NCBI GenBank assembly: GCA_964459465.1
Contig: CAYWLR010000002.1
Location: forward strand, 186,001-250,000
Source of the DNA: CALAMC01 sp964459465
Lineage (GTDB): Bacteria > Zixibacteria > MSB-5A5 > GN15 > PGXB01
Direction: 5' to 3'
DNA length: 64,000 bases
The notes under the pieces were generated by a model. The model was given only the letters and a program-made list of their open reading frames with translations. It searched no databases and was not told the origin of the DNA. The position numbers and the translations under genes are program-made. Of this stretch, positions 34,893 to 43,364 are shown piece by piece. How positions within the stretch are numbered: position 1 is the stretch's first letter; each line of letters starts with the position of its first letter.

Positions 34893-35755
34893 TATCGTTC
34901 AAACCCTATTTTCTTTCTTCTGACGGCGGCAAGATAATCTCTGGCCGAGTAAAAATCAAATCTCCGGAACAGCTTTTCCAATTTGATCATCAAAGTCGCA
35001 ATCGAACCATACTGACGGAATTTTTGCAGGGCATTCAAGCCATCCAGCCTGGGGTGATTGCGGTCCACTTCCCACGGGTGTATATATAATACGGCCGGTC
35101 GGTTGGCGGCATTGAGGCGATTGATCATCCAGGTCGTAAACCACAACGGTCCATGACGCAGATACCCCCCGCCGCCGATAGGGAAATTCCTGCCCATTAT
35201 TTTCACGGTCGAGGCCGGGATTTCATACAGGGCCAGTCCGTTGTCCAATTGCATGCGAAAGGTTCCGGTCGGCGCGTCCGGTTCGCCGTAGAGGTCATGG
35301 GTTATGGGAAATAGCGAAGAATCGTATTCGAAACCCATCTCGGCCAGAACTTCAAACGCCCAGCGAATATTGGAATTGATCGACCAGCTCGGTGCCCGAT
35401 AACCGACGGGCGTAATCCCGGTGGCTTTGAAAATAGCGTTGACCGCCATTTCAGTATCACGCCGGAATTCGTCGCGATCGAGAGTATCGACGCGGCGGTG
35501 ATAATAGCTGTGACAACCGATTTCATGACCCGCGATGGAAATTTCCTTGATAATCTGCGGATACTTTTGGGCCACCCAGCCCAATACGAAAAAGGTGGCA
35601 CGGACGTGGTAGTCAGAAAACAGGGATAAAATTTCGCGGGTATTTTGTTCGACCCGGGCGGGAAGTTCTTCCCACTCTCCGCGGTCGATAACCTCGCGCA
35701 GGTTTTCGACGACAAACCATTCTTCGAGGTCAACGGTCAGGATATTGGTAACCAT
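34892..35755 (-). CDS. Polysaccharide deacetylase, XrtA/PEP-CTERM-type
   Basis: A NodB-fold carbohydrate esterase that removes acetyl groups from polysaccharide. The 287-residue protein has TVDLEEWF (first Asp), VRATFFVLGWVAQKYPQII, the metal-binding HEIGCHSYYHRRVDTL, TGITPVGYRAPSWSINSN and YIHPWEVDRNHPRL. The DLEEWF start and the C-terminal DUF3473-like tail match the subfamily found in exosortase A exopolysaccharide clusters. No signal peptide was seen, so it may act in the cytoplasm or be exported otherwise. Neighbours are a BY-kinase-like ATPase and a Wza-type protein. Confidence 0.92.
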   Translation of the reverse strand: MVTNILTVDLEEWFVVENLREVIDRGEWEELPARVEQNTREILSLFSDYHVRATFFVLGWVAQKYPQIIKEISIAGHEIGCHSYYHRRVDTLDRDEFRRDTEMAVNAIFKATGITPVGYRAPSWSINSNIRWAFEVLAEMGFEYDSSLFPITHDLYGEPDAPTGTFRMQLDNGLALYEIPASTVKIMGRNFPIGGGGYLRHGPLWFTTWMINRLNAANRPAVLYIHPWEVDRNHPRLDGLNALQKFRQYGSIATLMIKLEKLFRRFDFYSARDYLAAVRRKKIGFER

Positions 35756-35775
35756 AACGGCCGGTATCAGCGGTA

Positions 35776-36486
35776 TCAGGTTCCCGGAGATTTGGGTTTA
35801 TACTGATAGCCATAATAAGTGTAATCGTAATAATGAGGCAGGGCACGGTCGAGATTATTGACCACGACGCCGATGAATTTTTCTTTTTTCGAAGCCAGAA
35901 GCTCGCTGGCCCGTGAGACGACCGATTTTTGTGTTCCGCCCGCCTTGATGACCATGATGGCACCATCGACTTCATCCAGTAATATCAGGGGATCCATGAC
36001 AGGCACCAACGGCGGCGAATCGATCAGAATCAGGTCATAATAGAATTTCATCTCATCCATTATGCGATGAATATCGACGCCGTTGATGATTTCCGACGGG
36101 TTGGATATCATGCGACCGGCCGTCATTATATCGAGATTCTCATCGGACGTTTTTTTCACCATAGAACGCGCGGCTTTTTTGTCAATCAATATTTCCGATA
36201 CGCCGCCTTCCAGGGGCAGTGAAAACAGGCGGTGCACAGTCGGGCGACGGAGGTCAAAATCAATCAAGAGGGTTTTTTTCTTCTTCAGTACGGCCGCCGT
36301 CATGGCCAGGAAGGCCGAAACGATGGATTTGCCTTCGGAAAGTATGGCCGAGGTTATCAGGAGGGCGCGTTTGGCGCCGCCACTGCCGCTGCCGTTGATA
36401 TTGTGCAAAAGCCGACGAAATTCGGTCGTTTCCGGGGCCTCGACATCGAAATATTCCAGAATCGACACTTTTCGATTGTTGTTCAT
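35776..36486 (-). CDS. Cytoplasmic BY-kinase-like ATPase (CpsD/CapB type)
   Basis: Bacterial tyrosine kinases of this type control exopolysaccharide chain length and export through autophosphorylation. The start at 36486 (MNNNRKVSILEYFDVEAPET) lies 8 bp after the upstream stop codon; the frame is open to 36549. Motifs are the Walker A ITSAILSEGKSIVSAFLA (Lys-Ser rather than Lys-Ser/Thr-Thr), Walker A' LLIDFDLRRPTVH, and Walker B DLILIDSPPLVPV. The tail HYYDYTYYGYQYK is a clustered Tyr tail like those autophosphorylated in CapB/Wzc. There is no transmembrane activator domain in this protein and none of the Wzz/Wzc type nearby. Confidence 0.9.
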   Translation of the reverse strand: MNNNRKVSILEYFDVEAPETTEFRRLLHNINGSGSGGAKRALLITSAILSEGKSIVSAFLAMTAAVLKKKKTLLIDFDLRRPTVHRLFSLPLEGGVSEILIDKKAARSMVKKTSDENLDIMTAGRMISNPSEIINGVDIHRIMDEMKFYYDLILIDSPPLVPVMDPLILLDEVDGAIMVIKAGGTQKSVVSRASELLASKKEKFIGVVVNNLDRALPHYYDYTYYGYQYKPKSPGT

Positions 36487-36493
36487 ATCGTTT

Positions 36494-37618
36494 CTATCCG
36501 TCCGATTTGGCGATGTCGGTTGCGGTGTCACATATCCGGGAGTATTCATCTTCGCTCAATTTCAGGGCTCGTTCGGCGGCCCGAAAACCGGGGTTAAGCT
36601 CCAGACCCTTCTTCAAATATTCAAGGCCTTTTTGCCAGTCAAAACGGGCCTGGTGCAAATAGCTCAAAGCCAATTCATAGAACAGGTCAACGTAGTTAGG
36701 GTTCCGGGTCAATTCGTTTTCCAGATGTATAATTCTATCGGCAATCTGACTTCGACTGACCCAGTCGGTGTACATCAGGAAGCGGTCGAAATACCTGGCC
36801 TTTTTAACCAAGCGGCTTTTCTTGTAACCGTCGCGGACTTTAAGTATCAGGTCGAACGCCTCCGGCAAATTGCCGTCGGACAGCGCCTCCAAAGCCTGCG
36901 AGTATTCCCTCGTCCTGAAATCCGGCTGAATTATGGTGGCTTTGCTCAAATAATCCAGCGCCCTGGATTTCAATTCCGAATACATATCGAAATCTTCATG
37001 GCTGATGCCGTTATGGATGTATGACAACGCCAGATTCAAGTAGGCCTCGGCATAGTATACGTTTAATTTGAGAGCCTCTTCGAATTCAATCACGGCCCTT
37101 TTGGCAGATTCGCAGGCAAGACAAATTTCACCGAGGTTGTTGCGGTAATCGGCGAAATGTGGTGACAATTCCACGGCCCGGTCGGCGGCCTTTTTGGCCT
37201 TGTCCATATCGCCGCAGGCCGTCGCGGCCTGTGATAAAACAAAAAAGGCCTGGTGATAATTGTTCCTCAATTCGCACGCCAGTGATAACAAATCGCACGC
37301 TTCCGCATTCAGCCCCTTATGATACAGAGCCGAACCCAGGTGGTATAAAACTTCCGGGTCACCCTTGTCCCTGGCTTCACGTATGCTTCGAAGCAAATAC
37401 TCAAGTTCTTCTTTCTTACGGTTGTGCGTTCTTTTCAGCAGATTGAGAAGTTCGTCTTCAGGAGCATCATCCGAATAAGGCATGATGCTTGACTCGAGCA
37501 GGTTGCCATTGACAAACAGGGAACTGCGCACCACTTTCTGGCGCATATCGTGAACCGTTTGCACCATAAATTCCTTTTTATCGTCAATCACCCGGCTGGT
37601 CAGGTTATTTGATTCCAT
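36494..37618 (-). CDS. Cytoplasmic TPR protein of the polysaccharide cluster
   Basis: The start at 37618 (MESNNLTSRVIDDKKEF) has GAGGGA 6 bp upstream and is preferred over the frame start at 37645. The product of about 374 residues has no signal peptide or membrane helix. TPR units are clear: VLYHLGSALYHKGLNAEACD, AFFVLSQAATACGDMDKAKK, ADYRNNLGEICLACESAKRA, AEAYLNLALSYIHNG, and a last pair including LFYELALSYLHQARFDWQKG. It is placed between the Wza-type and BY-kinase-like genes and may be an assembly platform for that machinery. Confidence 0.82.
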   Translation of the reverse strand: MESNNLTSRVIDDKKEFMVQTVHDMRQKVVRSSLFVNGNLLESSIMPYSDDAPEDELLNLLKRTHNRKKEELEYLLRSIREARDKGDPEVLYHLGSALYHKGLNAEACDLLSLACELRNNYHQAFFVLSQAATACGDMDKAKKAADRAVELSPHFADYRNNLGEICLACESAKRAVIEFEEALKLNVYYAEAYLNLALSYIHNGISHEDFDMYSELKSRALDYLSKATIIQPDFRTREYSQALEALSDGNLPEAFDLILKVRDGYKKSRLVKKARYFDRFLMYTDWVSRSQIADRIIHLENELTRNPNYVDLFYELALSYLHQARFDWQKGLEYLKKGLELNPGFRAAERALKLSEDEYSRICDTATDIAKSDG

Positions 37619-37675
37619 CGCTTTCCCTCGATCCTGAAAACCCAATATTGAGTCCCCTTAATTTATAATAATGGT

Positions 37676-38683
37676 TTAATGCCCATTATCGTCACTATTT
37701 AGGGTCGTAATCAAAAGCACGGCCGTCGAAGCCGCTCCCAGCACCGTCACCAGATCCGTCAGGCCACCCCCCAGTCCCAGAAATCCGCTGCGTTTCTGCC
37801 CCATGATGATGGTATCCTCCGGGCGTATGAAGTATCGGCCCGGAGCCCCGGATTTTTGGTATTTTTTCAAATTGAATTCGAGTGTTTGAGTCTTGAGTCC
37901 GTCCTTGGTGACGACTGTTACCGTTTTTAAATTCGCGTCCGGGGTCGGTCCCCCGGCCAGTGCGATCGCATCAAGCAGGTCGATATTTTCCACGAGATCG
38001 TGATGACCGGGCAGGTTGATTTCACCGACGGCATAAAACAAATTTTTGCCGGATGCCCGCTCACCGACCGTTCGTCCCGGCAGGCCGGCCGGAGCCGGAG
38101 GAATTTCGATAGTATCGTCGGAATAGACTTTAGGTAATTCGCCGCGGCGGCCCGCCGTCATCAGGCTGGAGACGTTAACGACTTCGACCTGCCCGGCGCG
38201 CTCCCCGCCGCGGATGATGGTTACGCGTGTAAGATCGCCCGTTTCGGTGATACCCCCGGCCTCATTGATAAGCGTCCAGATATCGGGAATCACTTCAAAT
38301 GTATATTTGCCGGGATTCTGAACCTGACCTGAAACAAAAACCTTGAGATTGCCATAACTGACCACCCGCACCACGGCCTGTGAAATGGCCTTGTTATACC
38401 GGGACATCTGGCGGATAATCTGGCTTTCGAGTTCACTCGTAGTCAATCCGGCCGCCTCGACTTCGCCGATAATATCCAGCGAAATTTTCCCGTCATGCCG
38501 GACTGTTACCGCGGCATCATGGGTGTTATCCTGCCAGAATTTTATTTCAAGAACGTCGCCCGGTCCGATGACATACGCCGCCAGAATATCGGCAGAAGGT
38601 ATTATGACGGTGGTTGCGACAATCAATGCCAGCAAAAACGGCATTGCGGATATTTTGCTTAGATTTAATCGCGTTTTTTCCAT
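37676..38683 (-). CDS. Polysaccharide export protein (Wza/SLBB family)
   Basis: Wza-type proteins form the outer-membrane or periplasmic channel for polysaccharide export. The start at 38683 (MEKTRLNLSKISAMPFLLAL) has AAGGA 8 bp upstream. After a signal-type helix comes the poly-export domain (AYVIGPGDVLEIKFWQDNT, IRQMSRYNKAISQAVVRV). Two SLBB units follow (VFVSGQVQNPGKYTFEVIPD and FYAVGEINLPGHHDLVENID), then a C-terminal hydrophobic stretch (VLGAASTAVLLITTL). No lipobox Cys is evident, unlike E. coli Wza. Length is about 335 residues. Confidence 0.93.
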   Translation of the reverse strand: MEKTRLNLSKISAMPFLLALIVATTVIIPSADILAAYVIGPGDVLEIKFWQDNTHDAAVTVRHDGKISLDIIGEVEAAGLTTSELESQIIRQMSRYNKAISQAVVRVVSYGNLKVFVSGQVQNPGKYTFEVIPDIWTLINEAGGITETGDLTRVTIIRGGERAGQVEVVNVSSLMTAGRRGELPKVYSDDTIEIPPAPAGLPGRTVGERASGKNLFYAVGEINLPGHHDLVENIDLLDAIALAGGPTPDANLKTVTVVTKDGLKTQTLEFNLKKYQKSGAPGRYFIRPEDTIIMGQKRSGFLGLGGGLTDLVTVLGAASTAVLLITTLNSDDNGH

Positions 38684-38807
38684 CCCTGGTTTCCTTATGC
38701 GCCCCGGCTGAATACGGGGTCCATTACTTGTTATCGGCAATTATCTGATGATATATATTTTATGCCCCGCCGGCATTCAACTAATTTATTTTCAACAATT
38801 TTCGCTG

Positions 38808-40454
38808 TCAGGGGGTTGCCGGGTTGGACATTTCGGGCTGAAACATCCGCGAGCGATTGCGCCCGGACGCTTTGGCGGCCAGAAGCGCCATATCGGCGGC
38901 ATGAATCAAACTCTCCCCCGTTTCTGCGTCGGCAGAAAACACGGCCCCGCCGATGGATACCGAATAGAAAATTTCATCCGGAGCCTCTTTAAGCGAAATC
39001 GGGGTCGATTCAATTTTCTGTCGCAATCGTTCCATAAAGCGACCGCAACTGATTTTATCCGTTTCCGGCATAATCAGGCAGAATTCGTCACCGCCATAAC
39101 GGGAAACGATATCTATGCCACGGACCGATCGGGTCAATAACTCGGCAAAGGCAATCAAAAGTCGGTCTCCGGCCAGATGGCCAAATTTATCGTTGACCGT
39201 TTTAAGGCTGTCGATATCCAAAATCAGCAGGGCTACCGGGTGTTTATAGCGTCGTCCTCGGCCGATTTCTTCTTCGAGACGGGAGCGGAAAAAACGATAA
39301 TTATGAATTTCCGTAAGACCGTCGGTATAAGACATCTCCTCGGCCCGTTCCAGTCTGCGAACACTGTCAATAATAGGCAGGGCTTCCCGCCGGAAACGGT
39401 CCAGTCGACTCGCGACGTCCCGGGTACTCATACCGGACGACCAGCCCAGCAGGGCTTTGCTTCCATCCGACCAGGGTAAGGCCGTTATATAATCAATCCG
39501 GCCCTGACGCAAAGGCTCCGCGGCTTGTTTAAGTGAGCCGGGGAGTTCCGGCGTTTCGTTAATTTCGGCGATTTTGCCCCCCTCCCAGCCGCCGCCGAAT
39601 TTTGCCAGGGATTCGCGCAGGGTCGAACGCGTCCGGTCGTCCAAGTTCCAATCATAGGAAATAAAAGAATCCTCGTTGTCGGACGGCTTGAAATAGAAAA
39701 ACATACGTGAAAAATTACATTCCTTGCGCAACATATCGACCAGTTCCGCGGCCAGCCGACGGCTGTCCTTTATGCGCAAGATGGAAGGCAGATGGCGCGC
39801 CACCACCGAGGGGACGTTACCGTCATCCGATTCCGGCGTCGCCCGACTTTTCCCGGCCTCAACGATTTGAAGCCTCTTGTCCTGCGCATATATATGATAA
39901 GCGGTCGCCAGATTCAAGGCCAGGGCGGACGTCAAGAGCTGAACAGTTTTGTTATTTTTATCCAGTTCGGTGGCGATGAGATACAGTCCATAGAAAGCAT
40001 CGCGGCTGAATACCGGGAAAAACAGTTTCAGGTCGAGGGCCAGAAGTTTTCGCACATATTCTTCACCGAGAATGTCATTCAGTTCCGAAATATTTTCGGC
40101 CGCGCCAAACTTTCGCAGTTTTTCTTGAATCGCTTTATTCAACCGCAGCTTCAGATTCTGGCGGGCGGGCATTTTAAGGCCGCTGCAAAAATTCAATTCC
40201 AGATGCTCCCGGTAATTTTTCAAGTAGATAATCTTGTGACAGGACAAATGCTTATGCAGCATATCCGAAACCTGCCCGGCAATATTGGGGATGTGGCCCG
40301 CCCGAATGTTGGCTTCAAAAGCGCGAACCAAACCATCGACAGCCTCCCGGCGCAGGTTGACAACGTCTTTTTCAAGACGATGCCGGCGCCACAGAAGACC
40401 GGCCAGAGCCAGTGTACTTATAGCCAGCGCGATTATTAAAATAACCTGCCACAT
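38808..40454 (-). CDS. Diguanylate cyclase with N-terminal membrane anchor and GAF-like region
   Basis: Makes the second messenger c-di-GMP, which commonly promotes exopolysaccharide production. The 548-residue protein has an N-terminal helix (VILIIALAISTLALAGLLW), two poorly conserved GAF-like sensory segments, and a C-terminal GGDEF domain with the intact active site RYGGDEFCLIMPETD (Gly454-Phe458). RGID lies five residues before it, matching the RxxD inhibitory site, so product feedback inhibition is likely. It sits just upstream of the Wza-type gene and just downstream of the STAS gene. Confidence 0.94.
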   Translation of the reverse strand: MWQVILIIALAISTLALAGLLWRRHRLEKDVVNLRREAVDGLVRAFEANIRAGHIPNIAGQVSDMLHKHLSCHKIIYLKNYREHLELNFCSGLKMPARQNLKLRLNKAIQEKLRKFGAAENISELNDILGEEYVRKLLALDLKLFFPVFSRDAFYGLYLIATELDKNNKTVQLLTSALALNLATAYHIYAQDKRLQIVEAGKSRATPESDDGNVPSVVARHLPSILRIKDSRRLAAELVDMLRKECNFSRMFFYFKPSDNEDSFISYDWNLDDRTRSTLRESLAKFGGGWEGGKIAEINETPELPGSLKQAAEPLRQGRIDYITALPWSDGSKALLGWSSGMSTRDVASRLDRFRREALPIIDSVRRLERAEEMSYTDGLTEIHNYRFFRSRLEEEIGRGRRYKHPVALLILDIDSLKTVNDKFGHLAGDRLLIAFAELLTRSVRGIDIVSRYGGDEFCLIMPETDKISCGRFMERLRQKIESTPISLKEAPDEIFYSVSIGGAVFSADAETGESLIHAADMALLAAKASGRNRSRMFQPEMSNPATP

Positions 40455-40513
40455 ATACCTGCAAAGTCTTCCTCAATTTAAAATATACACAATTGAAAAT
40501 ACATGTCAACGGC

Positions 40514-41215
40514 TTATCCGAAACGCTTCCACGAGCGGCGCGCGAAGCGAAAGCGCGATTTGCGCAAGACCAGTCCGTTTTTCTTAAGAATTCCAAAAAC
40601 CTTCCACCAGCTTATCCCGCTGTGCGGAATGGTTTCCTCCACCACCACCTTCAATTCCGCAATAGTATAAAAGGGATCCTGCCTGATAGCATCCAGAATG
40701 ATTGATTCGGTGTTGACCGAAACGGCAATATTGGTCTTGTCGAGACGCGCCTTTTGTCCGCCTGCAGGTGACATCACCGAGGCAATGGTCGGGATATCCT
40801 CAACGACGGTGGTGACGCCGCCTACCGGGGCTTTTTTTTTTAAAGGATTCTGTTCCAGAGATCCTTCGAAGTCGCTTCGGGCCGTGGCGACGCTGTCATA
40901 GGAACTTAAAATGTTATCGAATTCCAGCAGCTCATAAATCTCATAGACATTGGCGACCATATTGGCCAGTTTGATATCCCCGCTTTTTTCCCTGATTTCC
41001 TTGATGCGGGAAATAAAAATCCCCCACCCGGCCGATGAGATATAATCAACCCCGGCCAGATCGAGTATTATTTTATACTGGCCGCGCTTCAGAAGACGTT
41101 CCAGAACCTCTTCCAGTTGTGTTGCCGTGAGGGTATCGATAACGCCGTCGATACGAACCACCGACAGATCCGTGTCGCGACCGCTTTCCGATACCGATAT
41201 TTTTATATTCTCCAT
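40514..41215 (-). CDS. STAS anti-anti-sigma-type protein with C-terminal putative winged helix
   Basis: The ATG at 41215 (MENIKISVSESG) is chosen over an in-frame TTG at 41224. Residues 1-110 form a STAS domain with the phosphoacceptor region GVDYISSAGWGIFISR (Ser60/Ser61). A linker of about 55 residues follows. The last 65 residues (VNTESIILDAIRQDPFYTIA to VFGILKKNGLVLRKSRFRFA, first and last parts) look like a winged helix with a strongly basic tail. STAS proteins normally bind RsbW-type kinases in partner switching; the extra DNA-binding-like domain is unusual. The neighbouring upstream gene encodes both a kinase-like and a phosphatase domain. Confidence 0.85.
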   Translation of the reverse strand: MENIKISVSESGRDTDLSVVRIDGVIDTLTATQLEEVLERLLKRGQYKIILDLAGVDYISSAGWGIFISRIKEIREKSGDIKLANMVANVYEIYELLEFDNILSSYDSVATARSDFEGSLEQNPLKKKAPVGGVTTVVEDIPTIASVMSPAGGQKARLDKTNIAVSVNTESIILDAIRQDPFYTIAELKVVVEETIPHSGISWWKVFGILKKNGLVLRKSRFRFARRSWKRFG

Positions 41216-41296
41216 ACCCTTCAAGTATAGGCTTTTTGACTGTCCGGCCTCAAGAAAAAAATTAACTTTTTTGGTTTTTAATTATCGGCAGAATCT

Positions 41297-43300
41297 TCAA
41301 CCAACCTGACGGGATTCAAGCGGCGGGTCTTCGGATTTCCTCTCCCCGGGTGGACAGCCGATCAGGATAAAAGTTATATCATCGCTTTGTTCAGCGATTC
41401 CGGCGTGGCGGTCGATATCGGCCAGAATCATCTCCGAAATTCTGGCGGGAGAATGATATGAATTTCCGCAGACATTTTCGCTGAAAAAGGTCATCAGTTT
41501 ATCCATGCCGTATTTCTGCCCGGCTCGGTTCATCGATTCGGTGATGCCATCGGAATAAATAAAGATGACATCACCCGGATTGATGCGAATTTCCTGCTGC
41601 TTCAATTTGTCATAAAAAACCTTATCCTCAAGGGGCATTCCCAGAGGCGTCCCCGGCGGATTCATTTTGACCGTCGTTTTCCGTTTGGCGTCGAAGTAAA
41701 TCAGCGGGTTATGTCCGGCCGAGACGAAATTGAATTTTCGCCCGGGGACGTTATAAACGCCCAGCATAATCGTGACAAAAATGCCCGGCGGAATATCATC
41801 CTTAATGTGCTCGTTGACGCTGACCAGTATGTTGTGGGCCGATTTCATGCCCTTGGCCTGAATACGAATAACGGTCCGCAAAACCGACATGACCAGCGAG
41901 GCCGGGATGCCCTTTCCGGAAACGTCGGCCACCAGCAGGCAGTAGTTATCATCGTCGATTTTAAAAATATCGAACAAATCGCCGCCGACGCGATAGGCGG
42001 CCCGATAAAACGTCCCGATTTCAATGCCCGGGATATCCGGCAATTTGCTCGGCAGAAGTGTTTCCTGTATCTGCCCGGCCACTTCTATTTCCTTGGCCAC
42101 TCTTTCGCGTTCGATGATATTATTGCGGTCACGCCGCAGACGACTCATCATTTCGTTCAGGGCTTTGGATATCTCGAAATACTCTTCGACGCCTTCGGGG
42201 GGGACTTCCGTTTCGATGTCACCCGATGAAAACCGCCGCACTTTTTCGGTGATACGGACAATCGGGTTAACGAAATAATTGGACAGCAGGTATATACCGC
42301 CCACCCCAACCGCCAAACCGACAATGGTCCACAGCACGATCATGCGGCGCTCGCGGTCGATAACCTTGTTGAGCTGTTCGCTGGTGTAGGTCATATGCAC
42401 TTTTCCGATGGCCCGCCCACCGCTGATAATATCGGAAACGAGATAGTGGCTGTCCTGGTCGATGTCGGGAATATCCTGTGGGATACCGGTCAGCTCGGCG
42501 TCGGTATTAGGCAACGGCTCGAATGTTTTGCGAAGGTTGCGGATGTTTCTCGTATCGGCCAGAATGGAGCCGTTGTCGGCCGTCAGGACAATCATGGTCA
42601 GTTCCGGGTTGGCTCTCATGTAACTTATGACCAGCTCATCGAACTCAACGTCGGAACGGCGATTGAGAATATACCCGGCGGCCTGATCGGCCACCGTCAG
42701 TGATAACGATTTGACAATGTCGTGCAGGTGCGTTTTAATCGTCCCGGTCGAACGAGAATCAATGATCAGATATGCGCCGACAATTATGGTGAGCATGATG
42801 AGAAAAGTATAAATCGAAAACTTGACCCGCAGCGTGAACATGCGCCCCAGGAACAACCGGGCCTTCTCCGGTTGTCTCGAGATAATTTTGGTCATCCGCA
42901 GTTCGTTGAAACCGGGCGACGTGATGTATTCCACCGAATCCATGATTTTGCCGATCATATAGAAACCCAGGCCGCCCTTGCGTCCCGACTCCACCAGCTT
43001 TTGAAGGTCCAATTTGCCGGTGGCATCCGGTTCGAACGACCGCCCGTTATCGATCAGGGAAAAGACGATACGTTTTTTGAAAATGACGATGCGGATACGC
43101 ATCAGGCCCTTTTCATACAGGTAGGCGTGTCTTATGATATTGGATACGCCTTCTTCGATGGCCAGCAGAACCGCCCCCATATCTTTCCGGGTCATACCGG
43201 CGTTGATGCAGGTTTCGCGGATCAGGTTCTGAATCGAGGGCAGGTGCCTGTCCTCGGCCTGGTATTCGGCGTTAATTTCTTTGATCGGTCTGGCAAACAT
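41297..43300 (-). CDS. Membrane partner-switch regulator: RsbW-like kinase, HAMP and SpoIIE/PP2C phosphatase in one chain
   Basis: A 667-residue protein. Residues 1-145 are a GHKL/RsbW-like kinase domain with EEGVSNIIRHAYLYEKG (N box), LIDNGRSFEPD (G1) and GGLGFYMIGKIMD (G2). Then comes a transmembrane helix (FSIYTFLIMLTIIVGAYLII), a periplasmic sensor of about 140 residues, a second helix (LWTIVGLAVGVGGIYLLSNY) and a HAMP linker. The C-terminus is a PP2C-type phosphatase with YRVGGDLFDIF, VADVSGKGIPASLVMS, SAGHNPLIYF, YSDGITESMN and SDDITFILIG. Both opposing activities would act on the STAS protein encoded 80 bp downstream. Dual activity is inference from motifs. Confidence 0.93.
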   Translation of the reverse strand: MFARPIKEINAEYQAEDRHLPSIQNLIRETCINAGMTRKDMGAVLLAIEEGVSNIIRHAYLYEKGLMRIRIVIFKKRIVFSLIDNGRSFEPDATGKLDLQKLVESGRKGGLGFYMIGKIMDSVEYITSPGFNELRMTKIISRQPEKARLFLGRMFTLRVKFSIYTFLIMLTIIVGAYLIIDSRSTGTIKTHLHDIVKSLSLTVADQAAGYILNRRSDVEFDELVISYMRANPELTMIVLTADNGSILADTRNIRNLRKTFEPLPNTDAELTGIPQDIPDIDQDSHYLVSDIISGGRAIGKVHMTYTSEQLNKVIDRERRMIVLWTIVGLAVGVGGIYLLSNYFVNPIVRITEKVRRFSSGDIETEVPPEGVEEYFEISKALNEMMSRLRRDRNNIIERERVAKEIEVAGQIQETLLPSKLPDIPGIEIGTFYRAAYRVGGDLFDIFKIDDDNYCLLVADVSGKGIPASLVMSVLRTVIRIQAKGMKSAHNILVSVNEHIKDDIPPGIFVTIMLGVYNVPGRKFNFVSAGHNPLIYFDAKRKTTVKMNPPGTPLGMPLEDKVFYDKLKQQEIRINPGDVIFIYSDGITESMNRAGQKYGMDKLMTFFSENVCGNSYHSPARISEMILADIDRHAGIAEQSDDITFILIGCPPGERKSEDPPLESRQVG

Positions 43301-43364
43301 ACAGAAATAACGTAACTTAAGCCGTGATTTATACCAATATTAAAATCGTCTGCGGGCGTGTAAA

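Noticed and set aside
36083..37024. 313-codon plus-strand frame
   Set aside because: Runs antisense across two well supported genes (BY-kinase-like and TPR); composition is that of a shadow frame.
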